A DNA stretch of 64,000 nucleotides, from positions 4,154,001-4,218,000 of the forward strand of contig JAWPMV010000001.1 of the NCBI GenBank assembly GCA_033391075.1, given 5' to 3'. The translations under genes and the position numbers were made by a program. Origin of the DNA: Bacteroidia bacterium. GTDB taxonomy: Bacteria > Bacteroidota > Bacteroidia > J057. The notes under the pieces were generated by a model. The model was given only the letters and a program-made list of their open reading frames with translations. It ran no database searches and was not told the origin of the DNA. This document shows, one piece after another, positions 16,285-25,228 of the stretch; the first letter of the stretch is position 1; every line of letters starts with the position of its first letter.

Positions 16285-17544
16285 TTAGCTGAATTGAATA
16301 TTGATTCGGGTGCCTTTTCCTTCTTCACTTCCCAACTGGATTTTCCATCCATGAGCATCACAGATTTGTTTCACATAATATAAGCCCAGCCCAAATCCTT
16401 TTACATTATGTACATCACCAGTTGGAATACGGAAGAAGCGATCGAATACATGTTTTTGATATTCTTTGGGAATGCCCACTCCCTGATCACGTATTTCCAA
16501 GACTGGCCCTTTTGACTCATCTCGACTGCTTATTTCTATGTGGGGAGCCTTTGAACTATACTTTATGGAATTGTCAATGAGGTTGAAGAGGATGTTTTGC
16601 AGGTGTAATTGATCTGCTTGAACCTTGTCCTCAGTAGCCTGTAAATCGAGCATGATTTTTCCCGATTTATCTTCCACTTTAGCACTAAAACTATCTTTGA
16701 GGGTATGGATTAACTGATGCAGGGGCACCCTTTCCAGATTTAGTTGAAGATTATTCTTTCCAACTTCAGCGATCTGTAAAAGTTTTTCGACCTGTTGATT
16801 GAGTCTTTCGTTCTGGTCTTGAATAATCGAAGCATAATTGAGCAGACGAGGATCTTGCTGGACCTGAGCATCATCCAGAAAGACCTGGTTGCTGATTTTT
16901 ATCGTGGAAATAGGCGTTTTAAACTCATGGGTCATATTATTGATAAAATCTGTCTGAAAGCGAGCAAGACGATTTTGCCTTCGAATAATAAAGATGGCCA
17001 GGATAAAGAATACGATTGTCATGAGCAGAAGCAGGGTAAAAAGAATGCTCATATCCATAGAACTCAAGATAAAGCCTCCTCTACTCGGAAATCTCACGCC
17101 AAAATAATAGATCATATCTCCCTGAGCAGCTGTGAGATTCAGGATATCACTTTCCAGTCCGTCATAGCTGATGGAATTGCAATACAGCATCTCATCGCTG
17201 GAGCAGTCATATACATAGTAATCAAAGTTTTCCTGCAATAAAGCGGATTCGAGGTGATAGCGCAGCGCCACCTCCAGATCACTGGCATCAAAAGCATGAT
17301 CGATATTGACGAGGTAGTAGTCTGTAGAGATTTGTTGTACCAAATTCTGTCTTGTTGGCAGGGGAATGTTGGCAAGGCCTGCCAGATTATTGGCCACGCG
17401 AAAAAGCGAGGCTCGCACTTTCTGATCAAATTCAGCTTCTCGCAAAGACCATGTTCTATATAGCCAATAGGTTTGTATGCTCAGGATGCCGAGAATAGCA
17501 ACCGAGCCCAGTACAATTAACCATTTGATTAAGCTTCCTTTCAA
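16285..17544 (-). CDS. Sensor histidine kinase of the OmpR-type pair
   Basis: 419 residues. Two membrane helices (~8-30 and ~166-188) flank a periplasmic sensor of about 135 residues. The H-box NNMTHEFKTPIST holds the phospho-accepting His206. The ATPase part has the N-box NILFNLIDNSIKYS, G1 DQGVGIPKEYQ, F-box FDRFFRI and G2 KGFGLGLYYV, all intact. Transcribed before the response regulator. The sensor matches no family I recognise, so the stimulus is unknown. Confidence 0.92.
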   Translation of the reverse strand: MKGSLIKWLIVLGSVAILGILSIQTYWLYRTWSLREAEFDQKVRASLFRVANNLAGLANIPLPTRQNLVQQISTDYYLVNIDHAFDASDLEVALRYHLESALLQENFDYYVYDCSSDEMLYCNSISYDGLESDILNLTAAQGDMIYYFGVRFPSRGGFILSSMDMSILFTLLLLMTIVFFILAIFIIRRQNRLARFQTDFINNMTHEFKTPISTIKISNQVFLDDAQVQQDPRLLNYASIIQDQNERLNQQVEKLLQIAEVGKNNLQLNLERVPLHQLIHTLKDSFSAKVEDKSGKIMLDLQATEDKVQADQLHLQNILFNLIDNSIKYSSKAPHIEISSRDESKGPVLEIRDQGVGIPKEYQKHVFDRFFRIPTGDVHNVKGFGLGLYYVKQICDAHGWKIQLGSEEGKGTRINIQFS

Positions 17545-17595
17545 GCTGATTTCTTTCCCCTAAGATAGTACAGAATCTGATTGAGAATCGAGACA

Positions 17596-17662
17596 TTAAC
17601 AACTCATTAACAAACAATAGGAACTGCTTAACAAGCTCGTATTGTCTTCTGAATTAGTTTTG
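17596..17662 (+). promoter_or_regulatory. Phased TTAACA repeats followed by a -7 element
   Basis: TTAACA occurs at 17596-17601, 17607-17612 and 17628-17633, starts 11 and 21 bp apart, so all lie on one helical face. TAGTTTTG (17655-17662) is a perfect -7 box reading toward the DUF1573 gene, and the third repeat lies where a -33 element would be. This layout is typical of activation by an OmpR/PhoB-type regulator; TTAACA with 11-bp spacing resembles the Bacillus PhoP box. The kinase operon diverges from the same region. Confidence 0.55.
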
Positions 17663-17713
17663 AGGAAATGATGATCATCAATTCATTCAACTAAAAAATC
17701 ATAAAAAGAAATC

Positions 17714-18160
17714 ATGAGAAATCTAATCTTTGGAAGCATTTTACTTCTATCCCTTGTTTGCCTTGCATGGATTCCCCGCAATACTGAGTTCACAGCAGAA
17801 GTTGAAAACAAAAAAGTACTCAAAGCCTCTTTGGTAATTGGAGAGGATGCTGCGATCAGCTGGAACAAAATGGAACATGACTTTGGGGCAATTCCTCAAA
17901 ACGTACCCGTATCTTATGAATTTGAGATTACCAATACCGGGGATCAGGCAGTAAAAATCCTGGATGTAAAAACTTCTTGTGGATGTACAGCAGCCGGATA
18001 CAGCAAAGACGCTATCGAAGCTGGAAGCTCCACCTATCTTACTGCTAACTACAATGCAAAAAGCGCAGGCCTATTCAGCAAGTACATCAAAGTTTATACA
18101 GATGTTCAGGAAGAGCCTTTCAAGCTTCAAATCAAAGGAGAAGTAGAAGTAGCTAAGTAA
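17714..18160 (+). CDS. DUF1573-domain exported protein
   Basis: 148 residues with an N-terminal signal or anchor (MRNLIFGSILLLSLVCLAW). The DUF1573 core shows EHDFGAIPQNVPVSYEFEITNTG, quoted here only to mark residues ~57-79, and the cysteine motif KTSCGCTAAGY (~90-100). The fold is Ig-like (ASH/MSP-like) and the function is unknown, although the family is very common in Bacteroidota envelopes. The gene has its own promoter downstream of phased TTAACA sites and may be a target of the adjacent two-component system. Confidence 0.85.
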   Translation: MRNLIFGSILLLSLVCLAWIPRNTEFTAEVENKKVLKASLVIGEDAAISWNKMEHDFGAIPQNVPVSYEFEITNTGDQAVKILDVKTSCGCTAAGYSKDAIEAGSSTYLTANYNAKSAGLFSKYIKVYTDVQEEPFKLQIKGEVEVAK

Positions 18161-18172
18161 TGCCTGACGGGA

Positions 18173-21100
18173 TCATTGTTTGATCCAGGTCCTGCTTACA
18201 GAGGCTCCGCCTTCTCTTAATCGCACAACATAGAAACCCAAGGGCCAGTTTGTGGTGGATACTTGTATCTCCTGCAAGCTGGCATAACTTTTCACCTCCT
18301 GTTCATAAATTTTTCGTCCCTGGAAATCATAGACTTCCAAGAGCAAATGAGCAGCTTTCGCAGTCTCCAATTCAATATTTAGTTGTTCATTGCCGGGATT
18401 GGGGAAAAGCTTCCAGCCCAGGAGTTCTGAAGGCAAGTCCTCTACTGAGATGGTCATATCATCAGCAATCGACAGGCTAAAAAGGTCTCCATCATTGAAT
18501 TGCACCCCTTTAAACTGAATTTTACTCCCTAGCAGCACACCATTATTTCTGACAATTGCATCAGAAAAGTCTTTGTCATTATCGATCAATAGTGAAAATT
18601 CGGATTCATCTGTCAAATCCAACCCTAGACCTGCCAGTTCAAATTCCACCCAAACCAATCCAGGATTACCCGTTCGGCTTACTCGCCAACTTCGGTTAAA
18701 TCGCATGTTCTCTCCGCTTGGCACATTGGGATTTCGCTCGAGGGTCCCTCCATCATGCCCCCATACCAGGTACTCCTGTTCTCCCAGACCTGACGGATTG
18801 CTGATTCGCAAAATGGCAGAAGTATCTATGCTCATGCTATTATCCTGCAGTAGATGTTGCTGACTATCCTTTCCTATACCTGCAAGGGCTTTATCATGAC
18901 TACTCTGAGTATAATAAAGGTGAGAGCTCACCGGAATTGTCAGTCCATATTTAACAGAGAGATAAGTTTCGATAGCATTACGGCTTTGCAAGTCCTGATC
19001 TTTGCCATAAACGATCAGTTCGGCAATCTGCCCGGTATACCAGGCCGAATAGCGGCGATTTCTTGCTCCCACAAAATAAGGCCCCTCTCCCTGCAAGCCA
19101 TCTCTTAGGGTGCGAGAGCTGTTTTCGATCCCATTCTCAAAAATCTGATATCCATCGGGAGAAGAAGAGACACTCATCATATTCCAATCGCTCGAAGGGG
19201 AAGTAGTATTGATCGATCCCGGTTCGAGTCCATAGACAGAGTAGTCTCGGCTATTGCCATTCACTTCCAATCTATAGCCAGATTCTTTGACGGTAAAAGG
19301 ATTTCTCCAGTTAAGGCTATTGGCTGAGTTTAGAACGATATAATAATTGTGCTTGTCTGGTTTGAGGTATAATTCAGAAGAACCAATCATGAGGTTTCTG
19401 AAAATGGTGAAGTCAATGGCGGGATTTCCATTTATTTGATCCCATTCTCTGCGGGGTCCTTCATCAAAGGCCGTTGCAGAATTTCCATGCGGACTCAAAT
19501 CTTCCCATATACTCAAGGAATTACTATTGGGTCCCAGTTCTGCCTGCAACCATAAGCTCAAGCCATCGTCAAGCCTTCCCGGAGCTTTAGGAATTGCTCC
19601 TTGTGGGACCTGCCCCAAAGTGAAATATTCACCATCTTCTAACCTCACTCCAGGAAATCCAATTTCATTTTCATTCAAATAAGATTGAGCATAAACCCTC
19701 GAATTTGAGAAGTTCCCATCCTCATCTACCAAAATCGCATAGGTATAGCCGGGATTGAGGCCCAATTCTTCCAGATCAAAACTTACAGCAACTTTCCCCA
19801 AATCTCCCGCATGACTCACTCGCCAGCTTCTTTGGATTCGACTGTTGACTCCCGGAGGAACACTCCCGCCAATGCCTAAGTCTCCATTATCATGTCCCCA
19901 AACCAGGTAATCTCCATCATCCAATCTACTAGGTCTGGAGATAGATACGATACTGCCGGAGCTAACATTTCGACTTTTGGTTTGGCTAAAGCCCATCAAG
20001 GCTCGTTCCTGACCAATTCCGGCCAATTGATTCGGGTGACTTGTATGATTATAAAAGCGATGTTGATTTACGGAAATATCGATTCCGAATTTCAAGGATA
20101 AATAAGTGAGAATGCTATTTCTTTCTGCATTATTCAGGTTGTTTTCGTATACCAAAACCTCTGCGATTTCCCCATTAAACCAGTCGCTATTATCAACTGA
20201 TCTGGCGCCCATGAGTGTGCTATCTCCCGGATCAAGCCCGGTCAGGGGATTGAGGATAGCAACATTGGCACCATTTAAGAAAAGGCGATAATCTGTAGCA
20301 TTAGAATTTGCACTCAGTATGCTCCATTGATTGACATCGACAGGAATTTGAGCTGTTTGTGATGGTTGGATTCCCGCTACCTGCCACATGCTTGACGAAG
20401 CCACTTCCAGTCTATATCCGTTTTCAGTGAAAGCAAAGGGGGTTGCAGCATCTGCAGGACTATTTCCTTTCAATACGATAAACCAGGCATGTCGATTTGC
20501 CCGCCCTGCAAGATCAAGGGCTTCTCCCACCAATCTTTCATTTGCAGCATTGAAATTGACGGATTCATTGAGGTTGATCTCTTCCAATTTTCGAGTAGGG
20601 CTTGTTCCGGATTTTGACAAATGATTTTGGCCTCCAGAGATATCAAACCAGTTTTCTACGGCTCTTGCATTGGGGCCAAAGTTTGCATTTGCCCAATAAA
20701 TAAGTCCCCGTTCAACTCTTCCCGGTGCTACGCGAGGAGGTTCGTCTGTTCCACATAAGCGAATATCATCTATAAATATGCTATATGGATTTGTCAGATA
20801 TGCATTTTTGGCAATAAAGCGGATATAGGCCTCTGTTGCACTCACATTGGCCCGGAAAGTCATGCTGTACTTTCGCCAGACAGTATCTAAAATAAAAAAT
20901 TGAGTACCTAATTCCTCGTAGGGAGTTCGCCGATTGACCAGAGCCTCTATCCTTGCACTATCGACATCACTCTTCATCCAGCAAGTCAGGGTATAGTAGG
21001 AAGCACTATCAACAGGAAACATAGCCCGAGTAGCAGTAGTCATAAATGCGCCTGCCCCTCCAAAGTAATTGACCTTCAATTCCGCACAAAAACGCCTGTC

Positions 21101-21778
21101 GTATACATTTTCATTCTCTAGAAAAAGAAAGGATGAACCGGGATCTCCGCCATCATAATGCGACCATACAGAAGAGAAGGCCAGACTTTCAAAGCTTCCC
21201 AAAATTGCCAGATTGCAACTATCAGAAACTTCTTTTTCACAGAGGGTAACAAAGTCCACAAAAAAGTCATAAGGTCCTCTTTGAGGAAAAAAACTGGGAG
21301 AAAACACGAGTACCGCATTAGGCCAATTTTCAGGTGCCTGAAATTCTACATTCACCTCCTGCCAAAAAGGAAGGGTAAAAACGGAATCCAATAAAACCGG
21401 GATAAAGCTAGAGTCTCTCAATATGCCGAAATAGACCCTACTGGTATCAGAAGATCGGGCAAAAAAGGAAAGTTCATAAAATTTGCCAGCGGTCAGGGAA
21501 AAAGTCTGGGGGCGATTGTTCATACTGGCCCCATTCCCATTTACTTCCAGTTTAGCAGCAAAGTTGCCAGAAATTACTGAACTATCTGTCTGGCTCAGGC
21601 CAGAAGGATTTCCATTTACCCCATCCGTAGAATTCCAGCCCAATTGGATATTGGCTTCTTCAAAGTCATGAAATTCAATTCGATTGCAAAGCTGAGCCTG
21701 CAAGGGAAGCTGAAAAATAGAAATCAGGATAATGGGGAGAAAAAATGTTTTCAGGAAATCTGTAGTTGTCCTATACAT
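18173..21778 (-). CDS. Large secreted T9SS cargo protein with tandem LamG-like modules
   Basis: 1201 residues with a signal peptide ending LQAQ. Two carbohydrate-binding-like jelly-roll regions (~30-185, ~190-345) are followed by two copies of a module made of a concanavalin/LamG-like part and a part carrying YLSLKFGI / YLSVKYGL, LAGIGQE / LAGIGKD, YLVWGHDNG / YLVWGHDGG and RSWRVSHAG / RSWRVSRTG (about 355-720 and 735-1095). I believe the second part corresponds to a DUF found in T9SS cargo. The last ~80 residues (LFPNPGNEQLNIELE to RTWIKQ) form a type A T9SS sorting domain, so the protein should reach the cell surface or medium. Function unknown; adhesion or polysaccharide binding is possible. 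Confidence 0.8.
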   Translation of the reverse strand: MYRTTTDFLKTFFLPIILISIFQLPLQAQLCNRIEFHDFEEANIQLGWNSTDGVNGNPSGLSQTDSSVISGNFAAKLEVNGNGASMNNRPQTFSLTAGKFYELSFFARSSDTSRVYFGILRDSSFIPVLLDSVFTLPFWQEVNVEFQAPENWPNAVLVFSPSFFPQRGPYDFFVDFVTLCEKEVSDSCNLAILGSFESLAFSSVWSHYDGGDPGSSFLFLENENVYDRRFCAELKVNYFGGAGAFMTTATRAMFPVDSASYYTLTCWMKSDVDSARIEALVNRRTPYEELGTQFFILDTVWRKYSMTFRANVSATEAYIRFIAKNAYLTNPYSIFIDDIRLCGTDEPPRVAPGRVERGLIYWANANFGPNARAVENWFDISGGQNHLSKSGTSPTRKLEEINLNESVNFNAANERLVGEALDLAGRANRHAWFIVLKGNSPADAATPFAFTENGYRLEVASSSMWQVAGIQPSQTAQIPVDVNQWSILSANSNATDYRLFLNGANVAILNPLTGLDPGDSTLMGARSVDNSDWFNGEIAEVLVYENNLNNAERNSILTYLSLKFGIDISVNQHRFYNHTSHPNQLAGIGQERALMGFSQTKSRNVSSGSIVSISRPSRLDDGDYLVWGHDNGDLGIGGSVPPGVNSRIQRSWRVSHAGDLGKVAVSFDLEELGLNPGYTYAILVDEDGNFSNSRVYAQSYLNENEIGFPGVRLEDGEYFTLGQVPQGAIPKAPGRLDDGLSLWLQAELGPNSNSLSIWEDLSPHGNSATAFDEGPRREWDQINGNPAIDFTIFRNLMIGSSELYLKPDKHNYYIVLNSANSLNWRNPFTVKESGYRLEVNGNSRDYSVYGLEPGSINTTSPSSDWNMMSVSSSPDGYQIFENGIENSSRTLRDGLQGEGPYFVGARNRRYSAWYTGQIAELIVYGKDQDLQSRNAIETYLSVKYGLTIPVSSHLYYTQSSHDKALAGIGKDSQQHLLQDNSMSIDTSAILRISNPSGLGEQEYLVWGHDGGTLERNPNVPSGENMRFNRSWRVSRTGNPGLVWVEFELAGLGLDLTDESEFSLLIDNDKDFSDAIVRNNGVLLGSKIQFKGVQFNDGDLFSLSIADDMTISVEDLPSELLGWKLFPNPGNEQLNIELETAKAAHLLLEVYDFQGRKIYEQEVKSYASLQEIQVSTTNWPLGFYVVRLREGGASVSRTWIKQ

Positions 21779-21881
21779 AGGCAGGATAAAGTGAAAAAAT
21801 GATTGTATCAGTTACCCCCTCAAACCTAAGTAAGCCAATCTCTTTACAAGTGTCAAGTTCTTGTATGTTCGTTCAAAAAGT

Positions 21882-21912
21882 AACCCGCAAGGCAAAATCT
21901 GCCTTGCGGGTT
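21882..21912 (-). terminator. Terminator downstream of the TonB-dependent receptor gene
   Basis: AACCCGCAAGGCA (21882-21894) pairs perfectly with TGCCTTGCGGGTT (21900-21912). On the minus strand the 13-bp stem is followed by AC and five Ts. Confidence 0.8.
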
Positions 21913-21937
21913 TCATTATTTAGGTAGAATAATTCTA

Positions 21938-24796
21938 TTATTCTTCTCCAAATGTATATCTCAGGGTAAGCAATGTTCTTCTACCCAACATTGGGAAGTT
22001 AGGGAAGGCACGGTAATTAGAATCAAAAAGGTTGGTAGCATTTACACTAACGAATAGTCCATTATCGAAAGCATATCCTACAGAAGCGTCAACCAGATTT
22101 CTCACATCCGTTTCTCCGGAGAACTGTCCAAAGTTGGCAAAGAAAGAATCATCATGCTGAAAAGCGAATGAACCATTGACGCCACTTCTTGGCGTGTAGT
22201 TCATACCAAAACGATATTTGTTTTTAGGCGTGTTGAGGTAAGCAGGGAACTGCAGACCATCATCATTATCGTTTCCAGGAATCCACTCATTTTGACTCAA
22301 CCAGGAATAGTTGGCAAAAAAGCTCAGGTCATTGTTTACAAAATACTGTATTCCAATATCAGATCCCCAGTGGTCTCTCTTAGCGTCCGCAAATGAACGA
22401 TAACCAGCTGTAACGTGGGTAATTCCATCTCCCTGAGGGATATTGTCAGATTCAACAGCACCGAAGATGCTCAATAAAGGTGCTATCGCAGTCTGGAATC
22501 CAGCACCCCCTTGTCCATAAGCACCGCCAATAATCGGAGCAAGTCCTGCTGCGGTAGCTGCGGCTTGCTCTGGAGTCTGTCCAGCATTTGTAAACAAGTC
22601 CACGAGGAAAGGAGTAATGCCTGTTGCAACTGCATTTGCAAGCGCATCCTGGATCTCTGTATCGCCTAAAACAAGGGCATAAGTAGGAGCTACTGCTGTA
22701 AATTGAGTAAATCCTTTCACACTCATGTTGTAAACGTCTACCGTTACAGCCAGCTTATCACCAAAGAATCCTTTGTATCCAAATTCAATCGCATCGATGA
22801 TATTCAGACGTGCAGGTGCTGTAGGCACCAGTTCTGTCAGCGGCTGCTGCGTAAAGATATTATATCCAGCGAGTACACCCGTAACTCCTCCTGGAGCATT
22901 TGCGGGGTTTGACAAATAAGCAAGAATTTGATCGGTAAGAGGTTGACCAATTTGTGCCGCTAAACCAGGTCCAAGCGCAGCAAGGACATCTGCACTAACA
23001 GCTCCATAAGGAATCGCCAAAGGAAGTCCTGGGGTACCGAAAGGCAGGTCAGGAATACCTGGAACAGTAATGTCAATAACCGGATCGGTATAGGTATGAG
23101 GAGTTTTCTGTCCGTAGAGCCAGATGTCAAACAAACCAGGAACTGGTGAAGCAACCGGGAAGTCAATGTTTACCTGAAGACCAGAAGGCGGTCCGGTAGC
23201 GCGGTTGTAGGTCGCGCGGAAGGTATGCGTAGGAGCCGCTTTATACACCAAAGCAGCACGAGGCGCCCATGCACCATCGTCCAGGAAGTTGAAACGGTCA
23301 TAACGACCTGCAAGTGTCAAATCAAGCTTATCACCCAAAGCGAATTTACCTTGTAGATATGCTCCATAAATCTGATAATCATCATCTTCCTCATTTCTTC
23401 CATATACCAGGTTTTCAGTACCATTGATCGCTTGACGATAATCCGCACCAGCAGTCCAGAATGCATTCAGGAATCCCGGAGTTTCAAAATTATACTGAAC
23501 CTGAGCCTCTACTTGTTTACGGGCTACAGGAGTTCTTAAACCAGTTTGGTAAAGGAAAGTAGGATTCTCCTGACTTCCTCCATCATTGTCTACATAGAAA
23601 AACTGTCCAAAGAAACCTCCTTTTTGAACACGAGCCTGTCCCCAGAATTCAGTTGCCTGAGCAAGGCCTTCTCCTTGATTATTGTAGAATACAGAAGATG
23701 ACTGATTATATCCACCAGAAGTGAAAATACTTAGATCTTCAGTAGGTCGAAATTCTAAAGTTGCATTTACGGCTGTATTGAACCAGTCATTTTGCATAGG
23801 ATTGCCGTCTCCATCATCATCCAGTTCGGCCTCTGTCAATAAGGTGGTTAGTGGTTTTGTAACATCAACTACACCATTGGTGATTTGAGGCTGGGAAATG
23901 GTCGTCTGGAATTTGGCAATCTGATCGGCGTCTATTGTAGGATCCAGAATAAATTCATTTCCTCTCTTATAGTGCGCATTGATTTTGTATCCAAACTTCT
24001 TGCTGGCATTTCTACCTGCATGACGGATGGTACCTCCAAAGGTATTCAATTCCCCACCTATCAATTCGATGGTAGTTCCGGGAAAATCAATAGGGTTCTT
24101 GGTAATGAAGTGGATTACCCCTGTTACTACCCCAGGTCCATATAGGGCTGATCCAGGTCCTCTTACCACTTCTATTCTTTGAAGGTCAATATTGTTTATA
24201 CCTTGAGCATCTGTCTGAAAGGTACCAATACCTGGCCCGATCAAACTTCTATAGTCCATAATTGGGAATGCCCCGGTACCGAAAAGACCCGCAGCACCAC
24301 GCATCTCAATATTGATACGGTTGGCAGATTGTTGCTGAATCTGTACCCCTGGTACATTGACAAGGTTACGTGTTGCATCAATCTGTGGCGAAATCTTTAG
24401 ATTCTCAGTATTAATCACCGAAATAGAAGCTGGAGCATCCTGTATTTTTTCAGGACGTCGAGATGCGGAAATAACCACCTCTTCACTAGAAGTAATGTCC
24501 TCAACCATCACGATGTTGAGCGTAGTAGAACTTTGTGTAATCTCAATACTCTGCGCCTTATACCCTATATAGGTAATATTGAGGGTAAGGGGAGGGCTAT
24601 TATCGACACTCAAAGAAAAATTTCCCTGATCATCGGAATAGACACCTGAGGTAGTACCTTCGATTTGTAGCGAAGCACCAACCAATGGAGTACCATCTTC
24701 CGCAGTTGTCTTACCGGTAATTTTGGTCTGAGCCGAAAGATAGGAACATAGGGAGGTGAGGATGACAAGTAATAAAACGTGTCTGAGTTTCTGCAT
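21938..24796 (-). CDS. TonB-dependent outer-membrane receptor
   Basis: 952 residues from the ATG at 24796, chosen because MQKLRHVLLLVILTSL starts a good signal peptide ending LSAQ; an ATG at 24907 would add 37 residues with no signal features. Order: carboxypeptidase-regulatory-like domain (~22-105), plug with RRPEKIQDAPASISVI and VRGPGSALYGPGV (~115-240), then a 22-strand-type barrel ending in LTLRYTFGEE with an aromatic near the end. Two Ala/Gly/Pro/Leu-rich insertions (~600-660 and ~715-795) are probably large external loops. No SusD partner is adjacent, so it is not a SusCD pair. Substrate unknown; iron chelates or small ligands are possible. Confidence 0.92.
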   Translation of the reverse strand: MQKLRHVLLLVILTSLCSYLSAQTKITGKTTAEDGTPLVGASLQIEGTTSGVYSDDQGNFSLSVDNSPPLTLNITYIGYKAQSIEITQSSTTLNIVMVEDITSSEEVVISASRRPEKIQDAPASISVINTENLKISPQIDATRNLVNVPGVQIQQQSANRINIEMRGAAGLFGTGAFPIMDYRSLIGPGIGTFQTDAQGINNIDLQRIEVVRGPGSALYGPGVVTGVIHFITKNPIDFPGTTIELIGGELNTFGGTIRHAGRNASKKFGYKINAHYKRGNEFILDPTIDADQIAKFQTTISQPQITNGVVDVTKPLTTLLTEAELDDDGDGNPMQNDWFNTAVNATLEFRPTEDLSIFTSGGYNQSSSVFYNNQGEGLAQATEFWGQARVQKGGFFGQFFYVDNDGGSQENPTFLYQTGLRTPVARKQVEAQVQYNFETPGFLNAFWTAGADYRQAINGTENLVYGRNEEDDDYQIYGAYLQGKFALGDKLDLTLAGRYDRFNFLDDGAWAPRAALVYKAAPTHTFRATYNRATGPPSGLQVNIDFPVASPVPGLFDIWLYGQKTPHTYTDPVIDITVPGIPDLPFGTPGLPLAIPYGAVSADVLAALGPGLAAQIGQPLTDQILAYLSNPANAPGGVTGVLAGYNIFTQQPLTELVPTAPARLNIIDAIEFGYKGFFGDKLAVTVDVYNMSVKGFTQFTAVAPTYALVLGDTEIQDALANAVATGITPFLVDLFTNAGQTPEQAAATAAGLAPIIGGAYGQGGAGFQTAIAPLLSIFGAVESDNIPQGDGITHVTAGYRSFADAKRDHWGSDIGIQYFVNNDLSFFANYSWLSQNEWIPGNDNDDGLQFPAYLNTPKNKYRFGMNYTPRSGVNGSFAFQHDDSFFANFGQFSGETDVRNLVDASVGYAFDNGLFVSVNATNLFDSNYRAFPNFPMLGRRTLLTLRYTFGEE

Positions 24797-25228
24797 AATA
24801 GTAGTAGTAAAAAGTGATTTATTTAAATGTCTTCCCAGAAGGGAATATTTGATAGTTGCCTTAGGTAAATTTAGATTTCGAGTAGTATTTAGAGTATAAG
24901 TCATCACGTTAATCAGATTAACGTGTATTGATGTTAGTAGATATGTTAGCTAAAAGACCGATAAATTCCTGTGGCATTTACCAGAACGAGGATAGGGTAT
25001 GTAATTTTTAAATGTAACCAAAGTTTCCAATATTTCAAATATAAGGAACTTAGGCCAATTAGCCTAAATGATTTCCTGAAGCATTTTCACGGCCTGTTTC
25101 ATGCTCCTATTAAGATAATGATTTTTCCCATTATATCGAATCTTCATTTATTCCCTTAAACAAATGTTTTATAAAAAATAAATATATTGAGATTCATATT
25201 TATGGGAACTCATTAAAACCTAACGGTT
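24797..25228. other. Divergent intergenic region between receptor and DUF1800 genes
   Basis: It holds a 21-bp palindrome at 24905-24925, about 109 bp from the receptor start. The remainder is AT-rich with no gene and no clear -33/-7 pair on either strand. Confidence 0.5.
24905..24925. promoter_or_regulatory. Perfect 21-bp palindrome upstream of the TonB receptor
   Basis: CACGTTAATC (24905-24914) and GATTAACGTG (24916-24925) are exact reverse complements around a single central A. It could be an operator for a dimeric regulator or a leader-RNA hairpin of the receptor mRNA. Confidence 0.55.

Noticed and set aside
21938-24796. SusC of a polysaccharide-utilisation locus
   Set aside because: No SusD-like gene is adjacent and the size and plug fit a general TonB receptor.
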